Shown here one piece after another: positions 51,971 through 61,580 of a stretch of DNA of 64,000 bases. Position numbers and translations under genes: made by a program. The stretch covers positions 248,001 through 312,000 of the forward strand of contig NZ_NIBG01000002.1 in the NCBI RefSeq assembly GCF_002270055.1, read 5' to 3'. The notes beneath the pieces were generated by a model that saw only the letters and a list, made by a program, of their open reading frames with translations, did not search any database and was not told where the DNA came from. The stretch comes from Anaeromicrobium sediminis. GTDB taxonomy: Bacteria > Bacillota > Clostridia > Peptostreptococcales > Thermotaleaceae. Every line of letters begins with the position of its first letter. The first letter of the stretch is position 1.

Positions 51971-52089
51971 ATGGAGGGGTGTAGGGGAAGGATTCCTCTG
52001 CCTCTTTAAAGGAGGGTGCTCAGCAACTTTAGTATATGCCTGCGGGAACCATAGGGTTCCCTAGCGAAGCATACGAAGTATGCATTTTT
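51971..52089 (+). ncRNA. Structured RNA element, copy A, with terminator hairpin
   Basis: Four to five stem-loops in series: AGGGGAA/TTCCTCT, CCTC...GAGG (with TTTAAAG loop), GGGAACC/GGTTCCC (52044-52050 with 52055-52061) and GCATAC/GTATGC (52069-52083) followed by ATTTTTG. A second copy at 53579-53697 keeps the same stems with compensatory changes. Lies 23 bp before the start codon of the lipase-like gene. Could be a cis-regulatory attenuator or a repeated structured element; class unknown. Confidence 0.55.
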
Positions 52090-52111
52090 GTTTATCGGGA
52101 GGGTAGAATAT

Positions 52112-53458
52112 ATGAATTCTTTAGTAGCAGCATTAGGATTATTACAATTAAATAGGATGAGAAAAGCCAAGGGAAAAAAAAGACCAATAGTATTCGTACC
52201 AGGTTTATATGGTTCCATGGGAGATGAAATTATACCTGGAACGGGAGATTGGCATTTTGGCATTGCTGAAAGTGTATATGGACCATTTATAGAGCAATTA
52301 GAAGAAATAGGGTACACAAGGGATAAGGATCTGTTTATAGCCTTTTATGACTGGAGAAAAAGCTGTAATATATGTGCTAAAAAGTATTTGAAGTCAACCA
52401 TAAATAAGGCAAAGAAGAAAAGTGGATATAAGAAGGTAAATATTATAAGTCATAGTATGGGGGGGCTAGTAAGTAGAGCTTATGCTCAAAGCAATTACTA
52501 TGAAAAGGATATAGAAGAACTTATATTGGTAGGAACTCCAAATGCAGGTTCTGCCAATGCTTATTATTTCTGGGAAGGTGGCATAGTTCCTTCCGACAGG
52601 ACCCTTGGTTCTACTTTGTATAAATCTTTAGTAGATGGTTATTTATGGGTTCTCAAAAAGTCCTATGGAACAGAAACAGATATGGAAACTATAAGGAAGT
52701 ATTTAAAGAGCACAAAGGATTTACTACCATCTAGGAAATATGGCCAATATATATATACTTTAAATAGAAATAATAATAAAGAGTATATAGAGTATGAAAA
52801 GATGGCATTTAAAAATGATTTTTTAGATAATTTGAATAAGAAAGAATATATTTTAAAGAGAAGGAATATAAAGGTGCTACTAATAGGTGGAAATGGTTTT
52901 GAAACTAATGATTATATAAGAGTTGAAAGGGAACTTAAAAGTAATAATAATGAGTGGCCAGATGGTAGGGCAATTAGTAGTGATAAATCTAAGGATGGAG
53001 ATGGTACTGTAATGTTAAAGAGTGCCTTTGCCATTGAGGGAGATCAAAAGACCTTTTCTGGAAAGCATACGGAACTATTGCAAAAATGCAGTAACGTAAT
53101 ATTTGGCAGAATGGGTATCCAAAAGGCTTATATTATGCAGAAGAACTTTATGCGAGATTATATAAGTATAAGAGTAAGTGGAAAGGGAAAGGTATCCATA
53201 AAGGAACTAAATCGAAATAGAATAAATAGTTTGTACAATGAGACTGAACGGGTTAAAGATGTTCAAATAGAATCCTATGGTAAGAATCTAAGATGGATCA
53301 TGGTTAGAAATCAGCTGAAAAATAGGGTTTATCTAGAATATGAAGCAACAGAAAATGAAGATATAGAAATTTTAATAGAAGATAGTTTAGGGAGACACAA
53401 AATAATTAAGGAGAAAAATGTTCCTAAGAACAAAGTGTATAGAATGAGAATATCCTAG
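52112..53458 (+). CDS. LCAT-like alpha/beta hydrolase (lipase/acyltransferase)
   Basis: 448 residues from the ATG at 52112 (GGGAGGG 7 nt upstream; the frame extends to 52088). Alpha/beta-hydrolase: oxyanion loop VFVPGLYGSMGDE, nucleophile elbow ISHSMGGLVSRAY, then LVGTPNAGSANAYYFWEGG, as in lecithin:cholesterol acyltransferase-like and PC-esterase lipases. Candidate acid GDGTVMLKSA and base His in GKHTELLQK follow near the C-terminus. No signal peptide. Substrate unknown. Preceded by the structured RNA element copy A and ending in a terminator. Confidence 0.8.
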   Translation: MNSLVAALGLLQLNRMRKAKGKKRPIVFVPGLYGSMGDEIIPGTGDWHFGIAESVYGPFIEQLEEIGYTRDKDLFIAFYDWRKSCNICAKKYLKSTINKAKKKSGYKKVNIISHSMGGLVSRAYAQSNYYEKDIEELILVGTPNAGSANAYYFWEGGIVPSDRTLGSTLYKSLVDGYLWVLKKSYGTETDMETIRKYLKSTKDLLPSRKYGQYIYTLNRNNNKEYIEYEKMAFKNDFLDNLNKKEYILKRRNIKVLLIGGNGFETNDYIRVERELKSNNNEWPDGRAISSDKSKDGDGTVMLKSAFAIEGDQKTFSGKHTELLQKCSNVIFGRMGIQKAYIMQKNFMRDYISIRVSGKGKVSIKELNRNRINSLYNETERVKDVQIESYGKNLRWIMVRNQLKNRVYLEYEATENEDIEILIEDSLGRHKIIKEKNVPKNKVYRMRIS

Positions 53459-53503
53459 AAGAAATTGAAAGAATCTAAAAAATTTGTTATAGTTTATCCA
53501 TAG

Positions 53504-53530
53504 GTCCCTAAGGTCTTAGGGACTTTTTTT
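53504..53530 (+). terminator. Intrinsic terminator
   Basis: 8-bp stem GTCCCTAA/TTAGGGAC around GGTC, T run 53524-53530. Isolates the lipase gene from the cob operon. Confidence 0.88.
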
Positions 53531-53578
53531 ACTTGCTATGAAATTATAAATTTTCAAAACGCTAGATAAGTAAAAAAA

Positions 53579-53697
53579 TGAAGGGGGTGTGGGGGAACAT
53601 CCCCTGCCTCTTTAAAGGAGGATGCTCAGATTACGCTAGTAATCGTCGAAAGGAACCATAGGGTTCCTTAGCGAAGCATACGGAGTATGCCTTTTTT
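53579..53697 (+). ncRNA. Structured RNA element, copy B, upstream of cobU
   Basis: Same order of stems as copy A. GGGG/CCCC (53591-53604), CCTC/GAGG (53607-53621), a perfect GATTAC/GTAATC hairpin (53629-53644), AGGAACC/GGTTCCT (53651-53668), and terminator GCATAC/GTATGC (53676-53690) with a T run to 53697. The outer pair of the fourth stem is A-T here and G-C in copy A, a covariation. It ends 34 bp before the cobU start. The AdoCbl riboswitch B12 box is not present. Confidence 0.55.
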
Positions 53698-53730
53698 AGG
53701 TTAAATAAAATAGTAAAGGGAGGTGTCAGA

Positions 53731-54285
53731 GTGAGTATAGTATTAGTAACAGGTGGGGCAAGAAGTGGTAAAAGTTCCTTTGCTGAAGAATATATAAAGG
53801 AAAGATATGAAAAAGTAGCTTATATAGCTACAGCAATTGCCTTTGATGAGGGAATGGTAGATAGGATTAAAAAGCATCAAGATTCAAGGCCAAAGGATTG
53901 GACAACCTATGAACAGTATAAGAATTTACACATGCTCATAAGTGAAATTAATGAATCCAATGAAGTGGCACTACTTGACTGTGTTACCATAATGGTCACT
54001 AATTTAATGTTTGAAAAAAATGTGGATTGGGATAATGTATCTAGGGAAGAAATAGATTCTATTGAAGATATGGTGAAAAATGAGTTTCTATTACTCCTTC
54101 AAAGGGCCAAGGAAATGAATTTAAATTTAGTATTGGTAACTAATGAATTAGGTATGGGAATAGTTCCTGAAAACAGATTAAGCAGAATCTTTAGGGATAT
54201 GGCTGGAAGAGTAAACCAACTAATAAGCAAAATGGCCGATGAAGTATATTTTGTAGTATCAGGAATACCTATGAAGATTAAATAG
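53731..54285 (+). CDS. cobU: Adenosylcobinamide kinase/guanylyltransferase
   Basis: Bifunctional enzyme activating adenosylcobinamide with GTP for nucleotide-loop assembly. 184 residues. P-loop VTGGARSGKSSFAEE at the N-terminus, DSRPKDWTTYEQ and LVTNELGMGIVPENRLSR (guanylylation region) are typical. GTG start with GGGAGGTG SD. First gene of the operon; 12 bp to cobS. Confidence 0.95.
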   Translation: MSIVLVTGGARSGKSSFAEEYIKERYEKVAYIATAIAFDEGMVDRIKKHQDSRPKDWTTYEQYKNLHMLISEINESNEVALLDCVTIMVTNLMFEKNVDWDNVSREEIDSIEDMVKNEFLLLLQRAKEMNLNLVLVTNELGMGIVPENRLSRIFRDMAGRVNQLISKMADEVYFVVSGIPMKIK

Positions 54286-54297
54286 GAGAGATAAGAT

Positions 54298-55047
54298 ATG
54301 AAAAAGTTAATATTGATGATTCAGTTTCTAACTAGGATTCCCATAAATATTAATTTAGATGTGGATGAGAGTGATTTTTTAGATGGAATTATGTACTTTC
54401 CCTTAGTAGGAATTATAATAGGCCTATTTGTAAGTGGATCATATTATTTGGGATATTCCCTAGGGGGTTCGTTCTTGGGGGCTGTATTTACTGTGGTAGG
54501 TGGAGTTTTTATTACGGGAGGACTTCATTTAGATGGCCTCTCTGATACCTTTGATGGAATATACTCTAATAGGGATAAGGAAAGAATACTAGAGATAATG
54601 AAGGATAGTAGGCTAGGGGCTAATGGAGCTTTGGCCATGTTAATACTTATAATCTTAAAAATAAGTTTGATTAAGACTTTAGGTGAAAAGCTAAGCGGAA
54701 ATGAAATATATTATTATCTCATATTAATGCCTGTCTTTGCTAGAATGTGTCAAGTTTTTGGAGCAAGGTTTTCTGTGTATGCAAGGAATAATGGTATGGG
54801 TGGATTTTTCATAGGAAAAACAACTAATAAGCATTTAATTGGAGCATTAATAACTTGTGTCTTAATAAGTTTAATAAAGATAGAAATAGTGTGGATATTT
54901 TTAGTGGCATATGTATTTTCCATATGGTATATAAATCATATAAGTTCAAAAATAGGTGGAATGACAGGAGATACTTTAGGTGCCCTTTGTGAGCTTGGAG
55001 AAGTATTTTATACATTTGTGATTTTAGTTTATGTTGTTTTATCTTAG
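54298..55047 (+). CDS. cobS: Adenosylcobinamide-GDP ribazoletransferase
   Basis: Membrane enzyme joining alpha-ribazole to adenosylcobinamide-GDP. 249 residues, about seven hydrophobic segments. Family signatures: IQFLTRIPI at the start, GGLHLDGLSDTFDGIYSNRDKERILEIMKDSRLGANG (metal-binding DGLSDTFDG) and a conserved MTGDTLGALCELGE near the end. Second in the operon. Confidence 0.95.
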   Translation: MKKLILMIQFLTRIPININLDVDESDFLDGIMYFPLVGIIIGLFVSGSYYLGYSLGGSFLGAVFTVVGGVFITGGLHLDGLSDTFDGIYSNRDKERILEIMKDSRLGANGALAMLILIILKISLIKTLGEKLSGNEIYYYLILMPVFARMCQVFGARFSVYARNNGMGGFFIGKTTNKHLIGALITCVLISLIKIEIVWIFLVAYVFSIWYINHISSKIGGMTGDTLGALCELGEVFYTFVILVYVVLS

Positions 55048-55053
55048 GGTGAC

Positions 55054-55082
55054 GGACTTACTTCGTCTCAATAAATTAAAAA
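55054..55082 (+). repeat. Fragment related to the dispersed repeat
   Basis: TTACTTCGTCTCAATAAATT matches the start of the dispersed repeat at 21482-21502 (CTACTTCAGCTCAATAAATT). Only this end is present, in the 49-bp gap between cobS and cobC. Confidence 0.4.
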
Positions 55083-55096
55083 TTAAGAGGTGAATT

Positions 55097-55684
55097 ATGT
55101 TAAGACTTATATTGGTAAGGCATGGGGAAGTTAAGGGGAATGTGGATAAGGTCTATTGTGGTTGGATAGATCATGAGCTTACTGAGAATGGCATTAAGCA
55201 GGCCAAAGAGGTGGCTTTAAAATTAAAGGATGAGCCTATAGAAAAAATTTATGTGAGTGATTTGAAAAGGACCTTTGAAACGGCCCAGTTTATAAATGAA
55301 TATCATAAAAGGGATTTAATAAAATCCAATGATTTGAGGGAAATTAATTTTGGGTTATTTGAAGGTAAGTCATATGGTGAACTAAAAGATACTCATCCTA
55401 AAGAATTAAATCTTTGGGCAGATGATTGGAAAGGTTATTGTATGCCTGAGGGGGAAAGTTTAGTTAATATGCACAATAGGGTTACTAAAAAGATTGATGA
55501 AATAATAAAAAATGAAGAAGGAACTATACTGGTAGTATCCCATTCTGGAGCCATAAGATCCATAATGGCCCATTTAATTGGTCATGGAATAGATGATTAT
55601 TGGAAATATAAAATATTAAACTGTACCATAAACCTTATAGAAATAGTAGAAGATTTTCCCGTTCTATTGTATACTAACAAATGA
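55097..55684 (+). CDS. cobC: Alpha-ribazole phosphatase, histidine phosphatase family
   Basis: Removes phosphate from alpha-ribazole-5'-phosphate. 195 residues. Phosphoglycerate-mutase-like fold: RHGEV (LVRHGEVKGNVD, phospho-His), YVSDLKRTFETAQ, GLFEGKSYGEL, SHSGAIRSIMAHLIG with the second catalytic His. Family members share this core, so the CobC assignment rests mainly on its position between cobS and cbiA; a general phosphatase is the alternative. Confidence 0.85.
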   Translation: MLRLILVRHGEVKGNVDKVYCGWIDHELTENGIKQAKEVALKLKDEPIEKIYVSDLKRTFETAQFINEYHKRDLIKSNDLREINFGLFEGKSYGELKDTHPKELNLWADDWKGYCMPEGESLVNMHNRVTKKIDEIIKNEEGTILVVSHSGAIRSIMAHLIGHGIDDYWKYKILNCTINLIEIVEDFPVLLYTNK

Positions 55685-55707
55685 GGTACATAATTCTACA
55701 TAAAATG

Positions 55708-55743
55708 TCATATGTAAAAACCGATTTAATCATATGTAAAAAC
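55708..55743 (+). promoter_or_regulatory. Direct 14-bp repeats upstream of cbiA
   Basis: TCATATGTAAAAAC occurs at 55708-55721 and 55730-55743, 22 bp apart (about two helical turns), in the 99-bp cobC-cbiA gap. A regulator site is possible; it is also consistent with a small local duplication. Confidence 0.35.
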
Positions 55744-55783
55744 TAAATTTCTAAGAGTGAATAATTAAAAATGAGGGATGTAC

Positions 55784-57160
55784 ATGAGTAGAATAGTCTT
55801 AGGAGGAAGCCAAAGTGGAGTAGGCAAAACTACTATTTCATTAGGAATTATGGCTGCCCTAAAGAAAAGGGGATTAAATGTACAATCTTTTAAAGTGGGG
55901 CCTGATTATATAGACCCAGCCTTTCATACTTTTGTTACAGGGAATAAATCTAGAAACTTGGATAGCTTTATGCTTGAGGAACATAAGATTTTAGATATAT
56001 ACTGTAAAAACAGCCATGACAAGGATATAAACATAATAGAAGGTGTTATGGGATTATATGATGGCTTTGGAACTAAGAAGGATTGTGGAAGTACAGCCCA
56101 TATTTCTAAAATTACTAAGTCTCCAGTAATACTTATAATAAATGGAAAAGGTATGTCATCAAGTGGAGCTGCTTTAGTTTTAGGATATAAAATGTACGAT
56201 GAAGATGTAAATATACAAGGTGTAATAATCAACAATGTTTCTAATGAAGTACACTATAACCTCTTAAAAGAAAGCATTGAAAGAGATACTAATATAAAGT
56301 GTGTAGGTTATTTAAAGCCTAATGATAATATTTCATTAGAAAGTAGACACTTAGGATTAGTCCCTAGTGTAGAGGTACAAAATTTAAGAAACAAGATAGA
56401 TGAAATAGGTGAAATGGTTTCAGAGACCATAGACTTAGACGAAATAATAAATATTAGTAAAAGTGCACCTAAAATAGACTATGTACCTAAAAAAAGGGAA
56501 AAAATAGGGTCAGTTAATATTGCTGTTGCAATGGATAAAGCCTTTAATTTTTACTACAAAGAAAATCTAGAACTCTTAGAAGAATTAGGAGCAAATTTAA
56601 TATACTTTAGTCCTCTTAAAGATAAAAACCTACCTGATAATATAGATGGTCTATATTTAGGTGGTGGTTTTCCAGAAGTCTTTAGTAAAGAACTTGAGGA
56701 AAATGAAAGAATGAGAATTAGTATATTAAATTCAATTAAGAATGGTTTACCCACTTATGCTGAATGTGGAGGATTTATGTATCTGTGCAATGAAATAGAA
56801 AATTTAGCTAAAGAAAAATATAAGATGGTAGGTCTTTATGATACTAGTGCTAAAATGACTAAGAGATTGCAGAGATTTGGATATGTACATGTGAATATGA
56901 TAGAGGATTGTATAATAGGTAGGTCAGGAGATAGGTTTAAAGCCCATGAATTTCATCGTTCAACAATAGATGAAAAGGATGAATTTGATTATATTTATAG
57001 AGTAGATAAATATAGAAACGAAAAGAAAATCAAATCATGGAAATGTGGCCTAAAGAAGTACAATGCCTTTGCAGCTTATGGGCATATACATTTTTATACA
57101 AATGAGGAAATACCTAAAAACTTCATAGGAAATTGTATAAAGTATAAGAAAGGGGAATAG
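55784..57160 (+). CDS. cbiA: Cobyrinate a,c-diamide synthase
   Basis: Glutamine-dependent amidation of cobyrinate at positions a and c. About 458 residues from the ATG at 55784; the ATG at 55778 abuts the GAGGG SD. N-terminal dethiobiotin-synthetase-like domain with P-loop [15 protein letters not shown] and [10 protein letters not shown], then a C-terminal class I glutamine amidotransferase part with [20 protein letters not shown] (nucleophile Cys) and GHIHFY (catalytic His). Starts the amidation segment of the operon. Confidence 0.95.
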   Translation: MSRIVLGGSQSGVGKTTISLGIMAALKKRGLNVQSFKVGPDYIDPAFHTFVTGNKSRNLDSFMLEEHKILDIYCKNSHDKDINIIEGVMGLYDGFGTKKDCGSTAHISKITKSPVILIINGKGMSSSGAALVLGYKMYDEDVNIQGVIINNVSNEVHYNLLKESIERDTNIKCVGYLKPNDNISLESRHLGLVPSVEVQNLRNKIDEIGEMVSETIDLDEIINISKSAPKIDYVPKKREKIGSVNIAVAMDKAFNFYYKENLELLEELGANLIYFSPLKDKNLPDNIDGLYLGGGFPEVFSKELEENERMRISILNSIKNGLPTYAECGGFMYLCNEIENLAKEKYKMVGLYDTSAKMTKRLQRFGYVHVNMIEDCIIGRSGDRFKAHEFHRSTIDEKDEFDYIYRVDKYRNEKKIKSWKCGLKKYNAFAAYGHIHFYTNEEIPKNFIGNCIKYKKGE

Positions 57161-57164
57161 GGAT

Positions 57165-58679
57165 TTGGCTAAGAACTTGATGTTTCAAGGAACAGGATCA
57201 TCTGTTGGAAAAAGCTTGCTTACAGCAGCCTTTTGTAGAATATATTCACAGATGGGACATAAGGTAGCCCCTTTTAAATCTCAAAACATGGCACTTAATT
57301 CTTATATAACGAAGAATGGTTTAGAAATGGGACGTGCACAAGTGGTACAAGCAGAAGCTGCTAAAGTAGAACCTAGTGTACTTATGAATCCTATTTTATT
57401 AAAGCCTTCAACTGATAAGAAGTGCCAAGTTATACTGAAGGGGAAAGTATATAAAAACATGTCTGCTATGGAATACCATAAATTCAAGCCAGAACTAGCA
57501 GATAAGGTTAAGGAAATTTATGATGAACTTCATAATCAATTTGACATTGTATTTTTAGAAGGAGCTGGATCTCCTGCTGAAATAAATTTAAGAGAACACG
57601 ATTTGGTGAATATGGGAATGGCTGAAATGGCTGATTCACCAGTTATATTAATTGGAGATATAGACAAGGGTGGAGTATTTGCATCTTTATATGGAACCAT
57701 AATGCTTATGACTGAAGAAGAAAGAAAAAGAATCAAAGGTGTTATAATCAATAAGTTCAGAGGAGATGTGAAAATTTTAGAGCCAGGAATTAAGATGTTA
57801 GAGGATTTAATAAATATTCCTGTACTTGGAGTTATTCCATACTCCCATTTAGAAATTGAAGATGAAGATTCATTAGCAGAAAGATTTAAGAAAAATAAGA
57901 ATACAAAGGGACAAATAGAAGTAGCTGTACTTTATTTACCCCATGTATCTAACTTTACAGATTTAAATGTATTTGAGACACAAGAGGATGTAAACCTTAG
58001 ATATGTAATGAGGGGTGAATCTATAGGAGACCCAGATATGTTAATAATTCCAGGGTCGAAAAACACTATAGAAGACTTAAAGTACTTAAGGGATGCAGGT
58101 CTTGAAAAAGAGATTATAAAACTACATAGACAAAATAAGATTATATTTGGTATATGTGGTGGATATCAAATGCTTGGAAAGACTTTAAAAGATCCACATC
58201 ATACAGAAAGTAGCATACCAGAGATAAATGGTATAGGTCTACTGGATATAGAAACTGTCTTTGAAACAGAAAAAACTACGACCCAAGTAGAGGCTGAAGT
58301 GACTGCTCCTATAGACTATATGGAGAACACATTTATAAAGGGATATGAAATTCATATGGGAAGAAGTTTCTTAGGAAAAGATGCTAAAGTCTTTAGTAAT
58401 ATTAAAGTTAAATTGGGAGAAGAAGTTCTTATAGAAGACGGTGCTATAAATGAAGATGGAAGTGTAATAGGTACTTATATTCATGGTGTATTTGACAATA
58501 TTAAATTCACTAGAAGTATTTTAAACCACATAAGAGCTAAAAAGGGATTAGATAAGATAGAAAGTGCTATTGAATCCTTTGAAGAGTTTAAAGAACAAGA
58601 ATATGACAAGCTTGCAAATATAGTAAGAGAAAATATGGATATGGAAACAATAGATAAAATATTAAACGGAGAACTATAA
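57165..58679 (+). CDS. cbiP: Cobyric acid synthase
   Basis: Amidates the b, d, e and g positions of adenosylcobyrinate. 504 residues, paralogous to CbiA but longer. P-loop [35 protein letters not shown]-like [23 protein letters not shown], and the amidotransferase nucleophile in [11 protein letters not shown] with [10 protein letters not shown]. Start TTG at 57165, AAAGGGG 9 nt upstream. It starts 4 bp after cbiA and 1 bp before cbiB; tightly coupled. Confidence 0.95.
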   Translation: MAKNLMFQGTGSSVGKSLLTAAFCRIYSQMGHKVAPFKSQNMALNSYITKNGLEMGRAQVVQAEAAKVEPSVLMNPILLKPSTDKKCQVILKGKVYKNMSAMEYHKFKPELADKVKEIYDELHNQFDIVFLEGAGSPAEINLREHDLVNMGMAEMADSPVILIGDIDKGGVFASLYGTIMLMTEEERKRIKGVIINKFRGDVKILEPGIKMLEDLINIPVLGVIPYSHLEIEDEDSLAERFKKNKNTKGQIEVAVLYLPHVSNFTDLNVFETQEDVNLRYVMRGESIGDPDMLIIPGSKNTIEDLKYLRDAGLEKEIIKLHRQNKIIFGICGGYQMLGKTLKDPHHTESSIPEINGIGLLDIETVFETEKTTTQVEAEVTAPIDYMENTFIKGYEIHMGRSFLGKDAKVFSNIKVKLGEEVLIEDGAINEDGSVIGTYIHGVFDNIKFTRSILNHIRAKKGLDKIESAIESFEEFKEQEYDKLANIVRENMDMETIDKILNGEL

Positions 58680-58680
58680 T

Positions 58681-59619
58681 ATGCTAAAGATAGTAATAGG
58701 GTATATAGGAGATATAATATTTGGAGACCCATATGCTATACCCCATCCTATAAGGTTTATAGGAAAATTAATTAGATTTTTAGAAGATAAGTTGAGGAAG
58801 TTTTCTAAGGATAATAAAGGTGAAAAATTAATGGGGTGTATATTAGTACTATTAACTGTAAGTATAACTTATATAGTTACCTATTATTTAGTGAATATAT
58901 GGAACATAATAGATAATAGTGGTTATATAGCTAAGGTTGTAGAGACGTTTTTTATATTTCAGATACTAGCTACAAAGAGTTTAGATGTGGAAACTAGGAA
59001 AGTATTAAAACCCCTTAAAGAGAAAAATATAGGGGAAGCAAGAAAGTTTTTATCCTATATAGTTGGAAGGGATACTAGAGAACTTAATGAAAAGGAAATG
59101 ACTAGGGCCTGTATAGAAACCATTGCAGAAAGTACTTCAGATGGAATAATAGCACCACTCTTATTTATTTTCATAGGAGGAGCTCCCCTAGGTATGGCAT
59201 ATAAGGCAGTAAATACTCTAGATTCCATGGTAGGGTATAAAAATGATAAGTACTACTACTTTGGATGGGCTAGTGCAAGGGTAGATGATATTGTAGGATT
59301 CATACCAGCTAGGATTACAGGAATAGTTACTATAATTACAGCATTTTTTATGAGGTATGATTGTAAAAATGCCTTTAAAATATTCATAAGAGATAGGCTG
59401 AATCACAAAAGTCCCAACTCTGCTCATGGAGAGGCAGCTTTTGCTGGAGCATTGCAAATTCAAATAGGGGGAACAAACACTTATTTTGGAAAAAAAGTGT
59501 ACAAACCTACTATTGGAGATAATATAAAAGAGTTAGAGGTAGATCATATAAATGATGCCATAAGATTAATGTATGGAGTATCCTTTGTAGGACTATTAAC
59601 TTTTTTAGTTATTTTTTAA
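58681..59619 (+). CDS. cbiB: Adenosylcobinamide-phosphate synthase
   Basis: Membrane enzyme that attaches aminopropanol phosphate to adenosylcobyrate. 312 residues. GDPYAIPHPIRFIGKLI at the start, an internal AESTSDGIIAPLLF, VNTLDSMVGYKNDKYYYFGWASARVDD and an SAHGEAAFAGALQIQIGG stretch are all CbiB signatures. Several hydrophobic segments. Its substrate is delivered by PduX/CobD two genes on. Confidence 0.95.
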   Translation: MLKIVIGYIGDIIFGDPYAIPHPIRFIGKLIRFLEDKLRKFSKDNKGEKLMGCILVLLTVSITYIVTYYLVNIWNIIDNSGYIAKVVETFFIFQILATKSLDVETRKVLKPLKEKNIGEARKFLSYIVGRDTRELNEKEMTRACIETIAESTSDGIIAPLLFIFIGGAPLGMAYKAVNTLDSMVGYKNDKYYYFGWASARVDDIVGFIPARITGIVTIITAFFMRYDCKNAFKIFIRDRLNHKSPNSAHGEAAFAGALQIQIGGTNTYFGKKVYKPTIGDNIKELEVDHINDAIRLMYGVSFVGLLTFLVIF

Positions 59620-59631
59620 GGAGGAGGGAAA

Positions 59632-60708
59632 ATGAATAAAGCAAAACACGGTGGAAACATATACGAGATAGAGAAAAAGTATGGCATTAACAAAGAGGAT
59701 ATAATAGATTTTAGTGCTAACATAAACCCACTAGGTGTACCTGAGAGTTTTAAAAGAGCTTTAATAGAAAATATGGATATAATTAAAAATTATCCAGATC
59801 CAGATTATATAAAGTTAAAAGAAAGTATAAGTAAACATAATAAAATAGATAGAGAGAAAATTATTGTAGGAAATGGTGCCACAGAGATCATATTTTCTTT
59901 AATAGATATAATAAAACCTAAGAAAAGTCTTTTGTTAGCACCTACATTTGCAGAATATGAAAGAGCTTTAAAAAAAATAGATAGCTCAGTTGAATATTAC
60001 TTTTTAAAAGAGGAAAATAACTTTTTATTAGATGAGGAATTTTTAAATTATATAAAAGAGGAAATTGATTGCATTATATTATGTAATCCGAATAATCCCA
60101 CAGGAAAACTTGTGGACAAAGGATTAATTGAGGACATACTGAAAAAAAGTAAGAGGAAAAATATAGAGATAATAATAGATGAGGCATTTATAGATTTTGT
60201 TGAGGACTATGAGGATAAAAGTCTCATTAAATATATAGATGAATATGAAAACTTGCATATAATAAGGGCGTTGACTAAATTTTTTGCCATACCGGGATTG
60301 AGGCTTGGATATGGTATAACTTCAAATAAAAAAATAATAGAAAAATTTGAAGATAGTAGTGAACCCTGGACTATAAATTCCTATGCTGATTTAGGAGGGC
60401 AAGTTCTACTTGAAGACGAGGAATATATTAAAAAAACTAGACAATGGATTAAAGAGGAAAATAACTATTTATATAAAGAGATAAAAGGAATAGAAGGTAT
60501 AAAAGTGTACAAAAGTACAGTAAACTATCTTCTACTTAAAACGGATAAAACTAATTTAAAAGAAGAGCTAATGAAAAAAAATATATTAATAAGAAGCTGT
60601 GATAATTATATTAATTTAGATGAGAGATACTTTAGAGTGGCAGTGAAAAATCGACATTATAATGATAAGTTAATAAGGGCCTTAAAGGAAATATATTATG
60701 GAAGTTAA
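59632..60708 (+). CDS. cobD: L-threonine-O-3-phosphate decarboxylase
   Basis: PLP enzyme making (R)-1-amino-2-propanol phosphate. 358 residues, aminotransferase fold like histidinol-phosphate aminotransferase. DFSANINPLGVP (N-terminal), CNPNNPTGKL, DEAFIDFVEDY and the PLP lysine in RALTKFFAIPGLRLGYG. Position between cbiB and a GHMP kinase that fits PduX strongly favours CobD over an aminotransferase. The 3' end overlaps pduX by 11 bp. Confidence 0.92.
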   Translation: MNKAKHGGNIYEIEKKYGINKEDIIDFSANINPLGVPESFKRALIENMDIIKNYPDPDYIKLKESISKHNKIDREKIIVGNGATEIIFSLIDIIKPKKSLLLAPTFAEYERALKKIDSSVEYYFLKEENNFLLDEEFLNYIKEEIDCIILCNPNNPTGKLVDKGLIEDILKKSKRKNIEIIIDEAFIDFVEDYEDKSLIKYIDEYENLHIIRALTKFFAIPGLRLGYGITSNKKIIEKFEDSSEPWTINSYADLGGQVLLEDEEYIKKTRQWIKEENNYLYKEIKGIEGIKVYKSTVNYLLLKTDKTNLKEELMKKNILIRSCDNYINLDERYFRVAVKNRHYNDKLIRALKEIYYGS

Positions 60709-61570
60709 AGCCATATGTCCTGCCTCCTGTGGAGAGTTAATACAGGGCATAATAGGTGATGGAGAAAAACTTATATCCTATGGTGTTGACCTATATACTC
60801 ATATTCAATTAAAAGAGGAGATGAGTAAAGTTAGGCATATGAGTTTAAATAAATGTTATAGGGCTTTAGAAAAAACTATAGACTATTTTAATGAAGATAA
60901 AAGTATACTAGATAATATTAATGTATATAAAGAATCTCAAATTCCAATAGCAAAGGGAATGGCCAGCTCAACAGCAGATATGGCAGCCACCATTGTGGCC
61001 ATGTGTTCCATGATTAATAGAAAAATCACAGAAGAAGAATTAGCACAAATTTGTGTTTCCGTAGAACCAACAGATAGTACTATTTTCAAAGAACTTACCT
61101 TATTTGACCACTTAAACGGACGAAAAATAGAAAACTTTTCTTGGGTACCGAATGTTTCGGTACTAATTTTAGAACCTTCCCACATTTTAGAAACTCAAAA
61201 ATTTAGAAAATTAGATTACAATTATTTAAGAAATAAGAATAAAGAAAAAATTAAAAGAGCCTACGACACCTTTACTCAGGCATATAAAAATAAAGACATA
61301 TCCTTACTAGGTAAAGCTAGTGAGTATAGTGCTTTAGCCAATGAAATCATATTAAAGAAGAGTAAACTTAAGGAAATAATGGATTTATCCACTAAATTAG
61401 GATGTGCAGGAGTTAATGTGGCCCATAGTGGTACTGTTGTGGGAGTCTTGTATGAAGAATCAAAGGTAGATGAGGATAAATTATTATTTTCTTTTAAGGA
61501 AAGCTTTAATAGGGAATATGAAAAAATATATACTACAAAATTAGTAGAGGGTGGAGTAAGGATAATCTAG
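60698..61570 (+). CDS. pduX: L-threonine kinase, GHMP family
   Basis: Phosphorylates threonine to the CobD substrate. 290 residues. CPASCGELIQGIIGDGEKL at the N-terminus is the PduX start; the GHMP ATP motif is PIAKGMASSTADMAAT; the C-terminal GVNVAHSGTVVGVLY stretch is the third GHMP motif. It overlaps cobD, and together they form the aminopropanol arm of the pathway. Confidence 0.9.
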   Translation: MEVKAICPASCGELIQGIIGDGEKLISYGVDLYTHIQLKEEMSKVRHMSLNKCYRALEKTIDYFNEDKSILDNINVYKESQIPIAKGMASSTADMAATIVAMCSMINRKITEEELAQICVSVEPTDSTIFKELTLFDHLNGRKIENFSWVPNVSVLILEPSHILETQKFRKLDYNYLRNKNKEKIKRAYDTFTQAYKNKDISLLGKASEYSALANEIILKKSKLKEIMDLSTKLGCAGVNVAHSGTVVGVLYEESKVDEDKLLFSFKESFNREYEKIYTTKLVEGGVRII

Positions 61571-61580
61571 GAGGATACAT

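Noticed and set aside
52006-52317. 103-codon minus-strand frame over structured element A
   Set aside because: Shadow of the lipase gene and of the palindromic element; no SD.
53459-53730. Adenosylcobalamin riboswitch before cobU
   Set aside because: I looked for the B12 box and flanking conserved GGGAA/GGTG-type segments and did not find them; only the structured element with a terminator is present.
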